The notes under the pieces: generated by a model
Databases searched by the model: none
Seen by the model: the letters and a program-made list of their open reading frames with translations, nothing else
What the model was told of the DNA's origin: nothing
Shown: positions 5,421-9,187 of the stretch, in pieces
Layout of the letters: each line of letters opens with the position of its first letter
Position numbering within the stretch: position 1 is the stretch's first letter
Made by a program: the position numbers and the translations under genes
NCBI GenBank assembly: GCA_021817645.1
Contig: JAKAGH010000117.1
Span: 1 to 9,187, forward strand
Source of the DNA: Deltaproteobacteria bacterium
Lineage (GTDB): Bacteria > Desulfobacterota > Desulfobaccia > Desulfobaccales > 0-14-0-80-60-11
Direction of reading: 5' to 3'
DNA length: 9,187 bases

Positions 5421-6766
5421 GTATCTTGCCCGTTATCTTCCTGCCAGGAATGGGTGGAGAGGTCAGGGGCCGGGAGGAAGGGTTCAGGGGCCAGGGGCCG
5501 GGGACCAGAAGCAAAGACATTGCCACGTGGGCAACCCGTATCCTCCTCCAGGCCCGCATCCATAAACCGGAGCGGCAGGCTATCGGCCAGGAGAAAGCCC
5601 TGGCGGGTGGGGACCGCCCGGTCTTGGGACACCTCTATCAAACCCGCTTTCTGAAGTTTCCGCAAGGTTTTTTCCCATCCCGGGGTCCGGCTGAGGAATT
5701 CCACAGAGACCCCCTCCCGGGTTCTCAGGCCGAGATAAAGGGCCTCCAGGCGGAGCTGTTCTGGAGAGAGAATTTCGCGGTCCTCCACCGGCGTCCGGCC
5801 TTGGGCCAGGGCCTGGCAATATGCCTGCACCGACCTGACGTTCCACCAGCGGTTGCCGTTTTGAAAAGAATGGGCCCCGGGGCCCAGACCCAGGTAGGGG
5901 ACATGGCGCCAGTATTTGCGGTTGTGGCGGGAGTAATAGGGTTTTCGCTTTTCGCTTTTCGCTATTCGCTTAAAAGATTCTTTATTATCAAGGAGTGGAT
6001 CATTGGGTTGGTTGTTCGCCTCCCCCAGCCGGGCAAAATTGGAGATTTCGTAGTGGAGGTAACCGCGCCCTTCCAAAAATCGGGAAGTGAAGAGAAAAAA
6101 GTCTCGTTCTTCCTCCTCCGTGGCAGCGGCTACCTCTCCCAGGGCCTTCTTCCGGCCCAACGGCGTGCTCGCTTCATACGTCATTTGGTAACAGGACAGG
6201 TGTTCCGGCTGAAAGGCGAGGGCCTGTTCCAGGGTTTTCCTCCAGCCCGTGAGGCCTTGCCCCGGCAAGCCGTAGATCAGATCCAGGCTGAGATTGGCAA
6301 CCCCCGCTTTCCTAAAGGCTTCCAGGGCCTGCAGCGTCTGCCGGGCGCTGTGCCTCCGCCCCAGAAAGGCCAGTTCCCGGTCAATAAACGACTGGACACC
6401 CACGCTCAAGCGGTTAATTCCCAGGCCTTGATACAATTTTATCTTTTCCGGAATCACATCGTCGGGATTGGCTTCCAGGGTCACTTCGGTATCCGGGGAG
6501 AAGGAAAAATGCCGCCGCAAACCCTCGATCAAAGCGGTGATTTGGTGCAGGTCCAGGAGGCTGGGCGTGCCGCCGCCGAGATAGAGAGTGTCGAAGACGC
6601 CGAACCGGCCACGATAAAGCGATGCTTCATTTTCCAGGGCTGATAGCCAGTCCGGGATCAGAGAGGTGCAAGTTATAGAATAAAAATCGCAGTATGCACA
6701 TTTTTTCTGACAAAAAGGCACGTGCACATAAAGTCCCGAGGTATTCATTTCGGAAGTAAAGCTCAT
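5417..6766 (-). CDS. hemW: HemW-like radical SAM protein (heme chaperone; HemN-related), with insertion and C-terminal extension
   Basis: Protein of 449 residues from the ATG at 6766. A TTG at 6787 and an ATG at 6748 are alternative starts; 6766 was chosen because GGGAGG lies upstream, though the spacing of 13 nt is long. The radical SAM cluster motif CQKKCAYC gives Cys19, 23 and 26, followed by DF. That is the HemW pattern, lacking the fourth cysteine of true coproporphyrinogen oxidase HemN. LYLGGGTPS, EANPDD, GINRLSVGVQSF, LIYGLPGQ, SRHNRKYW and YLGLGPGAHSF are all family signatures. HemW binds heme and S-adenosylmethionine and inserts heme into target proteins. Two oddities stand out. About 28 residues (roughly 250-277) are inserted between EISNFARLGEA and SRHN, normally adjacent in HemW. 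About 47 residues are appended after the usual C-terminal end. Both additions coincide with repetitive DNA. lepA lies upstream on the same strand, a common pairing. The stop overlaps the next gene by ATGA. Confidence 0.9.
   Translation of the reverse strand: MSFTSEMNTSGLYVHVPFCQKKCAYCDFYSITCTSLIPDWLSALENEASLYRGRFGVFDTLYLGGGTPSLLDLHQITALIEGLRRHFSFSPDTEVTLEANPDDVIPEKIKLYQGLGINRLSVGVQSFIDRELAFLGRRHSARQTLQALEAFRKAGVANLSLDLIYGLPGQGLTGWRKTLEQALAFQPEHLSCYQMTYEASTPLGRKKALGEVAAATEEEERDFFLFTSRFLEGRGYLHYEISNFARLGEANNQPNDPLLDNKESFKRIAKSEKRKPYYSRHNRKYWRHVPYLGLGPGAHSFQNGNRWWNVRSVQAYCQALAQGRTPVEDREILSPEQLRLEALYLGLRTREGVSVEFLSRTPGWEKTLRKLQKAGLIEVSQDRAVPTRQGFLLADSLPLRFMDAGLEEDTGCPRGNVFASGPRPLAPEPFLPAPDLSTHSWQEDNGQDT
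5463..5504. repeat. GC-rich repeat (CAGGGGCC units) encoding the C-terminal tail of HemW
   Basis: CAGGGGCC occurs three times on the plus strand (5464-5471, 5485-5492, 5492-5499). The 14-mer GGGGCCAGGGGCCG (5487-5500) recurs inverted at 6852-6865 in the lepA-hemW gap, and its core GGGGCCAGGG recurs at 8704-8713 in the lepA leader. This indicates a small dispersed element family at minus-strand gene boundaries. In the hemW frame it is translated as a proline-rich tail containing GPRPLAPEP. Confidence 0.65.
5936..6019. repeat. In-frame repeat insertion within hemW, with heptamer tandem repeats
   Basis: About 84 bp, AT-richer than its surroundings, interrupts the conserved HemW core. It includes four tandem heptamers: TTTTCGC three times (5942-5962), then TATTCGC (5963-5969). 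In the hemW frame the segment encodes the hydrophilic stretch that includes SFKRIAKSEKRKPY. A 7-nt period is not a multiple of the codon length, which fits an inserted DNA element better than protein-level repeat expansion. The boundaries are estimated from where HemW conservation resumes. Confidence 0.6.
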
Positions 6767-6880
6767 TCTCTGGATTTTGCCTCCCAACGACCATTACAAA
6801 AATGTATGGGTTTGGGGGAGGGGGTTTGGGGGAGGGATTGTAAGCGGCCCGCGGCCCCTGGCCCCCTCCCCCCAATTTCC
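6767..6880. other. lepA-hemW intergenic spacer with G-quadruplex-prone tract
   Basis: On the plus strand, five G-runs (6808-6810, 6814-6818, 6820-6824, 6828-6832, 6834-6836) are separated by TTT or A loops. They are built from two direct copies of TTTGGGGGAGGG (6811-6822 and 6825-6836). The G-rich strand is the template for lepA-hemW, so the transcript would carry C-runs. Further right is the inverted copy of the CAGGGGCC element (6852-6865). No clear terminator or promoter is visible between the two genes. Confidence 0.6.
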
Positions 6881-8677
6881 CTACTCATTCTCCGTCTTCA
6901 GCACCGCCACGAACGCGCTTTGGGGGATCTCCACTGCGCCCACCATTTTCATGCGCTTTTTGCCGGCTTTCTGTTTTTCCAGGAGTTTGCGCTTCCGGGT
7001 GATGTCCCCGCCGTAGCATTTGGCGGTGACGTCCTTCCGGAAGGCCGAAATGGTGGAGCGGGAGATGATCTGGCCGCCGATGGCCCCCTGAATGGCGATT
7101 TTGAATTGCTGCTTGGGGATTTCGTCCCGGAGGCGGTCGCACACCCGCACCCCCCACTCCCGGGCCTTGTCCCGGTGCACAATCATGCTTAAGGCGTCCA
7201 CCTTTTCCGAATTCACCAGGATATCCAGCTTCACCAGGTCGCTGGGCCGGTAGTCCAGCAGTTCGTAGTCGAAGGAGCCATAGCCCTGGGTGATGGTCTT
7301 CAAGCGGTCATAAAAATCGATGATCACCTCGGCCAGGGGCATCTCGAAGGTGATCTCCACCCGCCCGGGGGAGGGGTAGTTCATGGTGGAATTGACCCCG
7401 CGGCGCTCCAGGCAGAGCTTCATCACCGCGCCCACGAAGCGCTCCGGGATGAGGATGTGGGCCCGGATAAAAGGCTCCCGGGACCCTTTGATGCTGCTGG
7501 GGTCGGGGTAATGCATGGGGTTGTCCACCGTGATCTCCCGGCCGTCGGCCAGGATGAACTCGTAGCGGACCCCGGGCACGGTCATGATGATGGCCAGGTC
7601 GAACTCCCGTTCTAATCTCTCCTGGACGATCTCCAGGTGCAGCAGGCCTAAAAAGCCGCAGCGGAAGCCCAGGCCCAGGGCCGCGGACGCGTCTTTCTGA
7701 TAGACCAGGGCCGCGTCGTTCAGCTTGTATTTCTCCAAAGCCTCGGCCAGGTCCTGGTAATCGTCGGCCGAAATGGGATAGATGGACGCGAAGACCACCG
7801 GCTTTACTTCCTTGAAGCCGGGCAGGGGCTGGGCCGCGGGGCGCTCCTCCAGGGTGATGGTATCACCGATGCGGGTGTCGCTCACTGTCTTGATGTTGGC
7901 GATGAGGTAGCCCACCATGCCGGCGGCCAGCTCTTTGCGGGGCTCCCGCTGCAGCCCGAAGACGCCCACTTCCTCCACCTTGTGGACGGTCTTATTGTAC
8001 ATGGTGCGGATCAGGTCTCCGGGCTTGACCTTGCCGTCGAAGACCCGGCAGGAAACGATGGTGCCCCGGTAGGAGTCGTAGTTGGCATCAAAGATCAAGG
8101 CGCTCAAAGGCGCGGCCAGATCCCCCTTGGGCGGCGGGATGTGGGCGACGATGGCTTCCAGTACCTCGTCGATGCCGATGCCTTCCTTGGCGGAGCACAG
8201 GATGGCCAGGTCCGGGTCCAGGCCCAACTCGCGTTCGATCTGCTCTTTGGTCCCTTCCACGTCGGCTGCGGGCAGATCGATCTTGTTGATCACCGGGATG
8301 ATGGTGAGGTCGTGCTCCATGGCCAAGTACAAGTTGGCCACGGTCTGGGCCTCCACCCCCTGGGACGCGTCCACCAGGAGCAGCACGCCCTCACAGGAGG
8401 CCAGGGCCCGGGAGACCTCGTAGGAGAAATCCACGTGCCCCGGGGTGTCGATGAGGTTGAGTTGGTATTCGACGCCGTCGTCGCCGGTATAGGGCAGGGT
8501 GATGGTGTTGCTCTTGATGGTGATGCCCCGCTCCCGCTCGATGTCCATGGTGTCGAGCAACTGGTCCCGGAACTGGCGCTCCCCCACCATGCCGGTCCAC
8601 TGGATAAGGCGGTCCGCCAGGGTGGACTTGCCGTGGTCAATATGGGCGATGATACTGAAGTTGCGAATGTTTGGCAT
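6881..8677 (-). CDS. lepA: Elongation factor 4 (LepA), ribosome back-translocase GTPase
   Basis: Full-length protein of 598 residues, against 599 in E. coli. The GTPase motifs are complete: AHIDHGKST (11-19), RGITIK (50-55), DTPGH (77-81), NKID (131-134) and SAK (162-164). The family-specific GLGFRCGFLGLLHLEIVQERLEREF and the lysine/arginine-rich C-terminal RKRKLLEKQKAGKKRMK (561-577) identify LepA rather than EF-G or TypA. It binds ribosomes in the cytoplasm or membrane-associated and remodels stalled or mistranslocated complexes using GTP. The start MPNIRNFSII is the canonical LepA N-terminus, although only a weak ribosome binding site is visible. It is the first gene of the minus-strand run lepA-hemW-flavoprotein-E1, with a 114-bp gap to hemW. 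Nothing in the coding sequence is unusual. Confidence 0.98.
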   Translation of the reverse strand: MPNIRNFSIIAHIDHGKSTLADRLIQWTGMVGERQFRDQLLDTMDIERERGITIKSNTITLPYTGDDGVEYQLNLIDTPGHVDFSYEVSRALASCEGVLLLVDASQGVEAQTVANLYLAMEHDLTIIPVINKIDLPAADVEGTKEQIERELGLDPDLAILCSAKEGIGIDEVLEAIVAHIPPPKGDLAAPLSALIFDANYDSYRGTIVSCRVFDGKVKPGDLIRTMYNKTVHKVEEVGVFGLQREPRKELAAGMVGYLIANIKTVSDTRIGDTITLEERPAAQPLPGFKEVKPVVFASIYPISADDYQDLAEALEKYKLNDAALVYQKDASAALGLGFRCGFLGLLHLEIVQERLEREFDLAIIMTVPGVRYEFILADGREITVDNPMHYPDPSSIKGSREPFIRAHILIPERFVGAVMKLCLERRGVNSTMNYPSPGRVEITFEMPLAEVIIDFYDRLKTITQGYGSFDYELLDYRPSDLVKLDILVNSEKVDALSMIVHRDKAREWGVRVCDRLRDEIPKQQFKIAIQGAIGGQIISRSTISAFRKDVTAKCYGGDITRKRKLLEKQKAGKKRMKMVGAVEIPQSAFVAVLKTENE

Positions 8678-8716
8678 ATTTTGCTTAGGTAAATTTGGGA
8701 AAGGGGGCCAGGGAGA

Positions 8717-8749
8717 GGACCGCAGACGAGACGCCTGTGATAACGGTCC
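8717..8749 (-). promoter_or_regulatory. Hairpin in the lepA leader
   Basis: On the minus strand, GGACCG (8749-8744) pairs with CGGTCC (8722-8717). Inside it CAGGCG (8737-8732) pairs with CGTCTG (8728-8723), including one G.U, around a TCT loop, with a one-sided 6-nt bulge. It lies about 40 nt upstream of the lepA ATG. The function is unknown; it may be another dispersed palindrome rather than a regulator. Confidence 0.45.
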
Positions 8750-8776
8750 CCTTCCCCAACCCCATCACCCAACCCC
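8748..8776 (-). promoter_or_regulatory. G-quadruplex-prone tract in or near the lepA 5' leader
   Basis: Read on the lepA sense strand, five G-runs (GGGG, GGG, GGGG, GGGG, GGGG) are separated by loops of 2, 4, 2 and 2 nt. The last run overlaps the hairpin stem by two bases. A TAAAAT box (8786-8781, 5/6 match to the -10) lies just upstream without a convincing -35 partner, so transcription could start at or within this tract. Confidence 0.5.
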
Positions 8777-8803
8777 TTACATTTTAAAGTTAAGTTGGAC
8801 AGG

Positions 8804-8818
8804 TATTTCGTTGAAATA
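8804..8818. promoter_or_regulatory. Small operator-like palindrome upstream of lepA
   Basis: TATTTC-GTT-GAAATA is a perfect 6-bp inverted repeat with a 3-nt centre. It sits where the -35 box would fall for the TAAAAT -10 candidate at 8781-8786. A second near-palindrome (8843-8858, TCCA to TGGA arms with one mismatch) lies 24 bp further upstream. Both are short and could occur by chance. Confidence 0.25.
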
Positions 8819-8903
8819 TTTTATCTTTTTTAGAGACAGGTGTCCACCCTTGGATGGAAAAAGGCATTTGCATGTTTTAATGGAGATTTATGCGGCAGTC
8901 CGA

Positions 8904-8927
8904 AGCTCAGGCTGGAAAGCCTGTGCT
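8904..8927. repeat. Hairpin repeat with GGAA loop
   Basis: Arms AGCTCAGGCT (8904-8913) and AGCCTGTGCT (8918-8927) pair at 9 of 10 positions around a GGAA tetraloop. It is the first of a run of palindromes. Confidence 0.6.
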
Positions 8928-8938
8928 ACCACTTTTGC

Positions 8939-8996
8939 GGTGGGGCGGGCCTCCGTGCCCGCCAAGCCTGAGGCGGGCATGGAGGCCCGCCCCACC
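8939..8996. repeat. Long GC-rich palindrome (25-bp stem)
   Basis: The left arm 8939-8963 and right arm 8972-8996 are complementary over 25 positions with a single G.T wobble, around an 8-nt loop AAGCCTGA. This is the strongest inverted repeat in the window. It resembles the GC-rich dispersed palindromes that produce spurious short hypothetical proteins in many genomes. No T-tract follows, so a terminator role is unlikely. Confidence 0.85.
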
Positions 8997-9009
8997 ATTA
9001 TATTATCTG

Positions 9010-9107
9010 GTTCCCAAGCTCCTGCTTTTTCTCAGCTTGTATCGCCGACCTGGTGAGGCGAAGCTGGAGCTTCGCGCCACTGGCGTTCCCAAGCAGAGCT
9101 TGGTAAC
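9010..9107. repeat. Repeat pair GTTCCCAAGC with two hairpins
   Basis: GTTCCCAAGC occurs at 9010-9019 and again at 9085-9094. The second copy forms a hairpin with GCTTGGTAAC (9098-9107; 9 of 10 paired, loop AGA). Between them GCGAAGCT (9058-9065) and AGCTTCGC (9068-9075) form a perfect 8-bp palindrome with a GG centre. The pattern suggests a composite dispersed repeat rather than a gene. Confidence 0.6.
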
Positions 9108-9120
9108 GAGAAATGGAAAC

Positions 9121-9187
9121 CGTGGGGGCGGCCCCGCGTGTCCGCCCACGTGCGTCCGCGGTGCCCCAAGGGCGCACACACGGGTGC
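9121..9187. repeat. GC-rich palindromes at the right edge, second one truncated
   Basis: CGTGGG-GG-CGG pairs with CCGCCCACG (to 9150), a 9-bp stem with a GG bulge and a CCCCGCGTGT loop. From 9170, GGGCGCACACACGGGTGC begins what looks like another hairpin; its closing arm would lie just beyond the window. Confidence 0.5.

Larger units (their letters stand above)
8678..9187. other. Gene-free region upstream of lepA: leader plus repeat cluster
   Basis: No protein family is recognisable in any frame, and an apparent 185-codon plus-strand ORF is antisense to lepA at one end and translated repeats at the other. The lepA-proximal part (8678-8860) holds the leader hairpin, the G-rich tract and AT-rich promoter-like DNA. 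The distal part (8904-9187) is nearly continuous hairpin-forming repeats, listed separately. No tRNA or CRISPR was seen. Confidence 0.7.

Noticed and set aside
4761..6643. Two long plus-strand ORFs (297 and 405 codons) opposite the flavoprotein gene and hemW
   Set aside because: They are antisense shadows; the opposite strand carries clear DHOD-like and radical SAM motifs.
7982..8692. A 236-codon plus-strand ORF opposite lepA
   Set aside because: It is the antisense complement of the conserved LepA GTPase domain.
8499..9056. A 185-codon plus-strand ORF upstream of and overlapping lepA
   Set aside because: Its first part is antisense to the lepA start region and its end is translated palindromic repeats (the stretch around VGRASVPAKPE). 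It has no family features and no ribosome binding site.
8904..9187. Possible CRISPR array in the right-hand repeat cluster
   Set aside because: The units differ in sequence and size, and there are no equal-length repeats with regular unique spacers.

Overview
The window is GC-rich chromosomal DNA that looks bacterial and probably anaerobic. A tungsten/molybdopterin aldehyde:ferredoxin oxidoreductase (AOR), its MoaD-like sulfur carrier, a ThiF/MoeB-type E1 enzyme and numerous palindromic intergenic repeats suggest Desulfobacterota (former Deltaproteobacteria). That placement is inferred from gene content and protein flavour, not from a phylogenetic marker search.

Layout, left to right. (1) Bases 1-1259, minus strand: the N-terminal 419 codons of an LCAT-family alpha/beta hydrolase that runs off the left edge. 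(2) Bases 1260-1513: a divergent promoter region with back-to-back sigma70-like promoters. (3) Bases 1514-3580, plus strand: AOR, then a 79-residue MoaD/ThiS-like protein, separated by a long palindromic repeat. A second, rearranged copy of that repeat follows the carrier gene. (4) Bases 3651-8677, minus strand: four codirectional genes, transcribed in the order lepA (EF4), hemW, a dihydroorotate-dehydrogenase-like flavoprotein, and a ThiF/MoeB E1. hemW and the flavoprotein gene overlap by ATGA. The plus-strand AOR-moaD pair and the minus-strand E1 converge at 3581-3650. (5) Bases 8678-9187: no gene. It holds the lepA leader, which has a hairpin and a G-quadruplex-prone tract, and a dense run of unrelated hairpin repeats.

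Functional reading: AOR, the MoaD-like carrier and the E1 make a coherent set. The E1 would adenylate the GG tail of the carrier, the carrier would deliver sulfur to molybdopterin/tungstopterin, and AOR would use the finished cofactor to oxidise aldehydes with ferredoxin. lepA next to hemW is a common housekeeping arrangement. The most unusual feature is how far repeats have entered this segment: hemW carries an in-frame 28-codon insert rich in heptamer repeats and a repeat-derived C-terminal tail, and most gene boundaries carry palindromic or G-rich repeats. I did not find a convincing new defence or mobile system.
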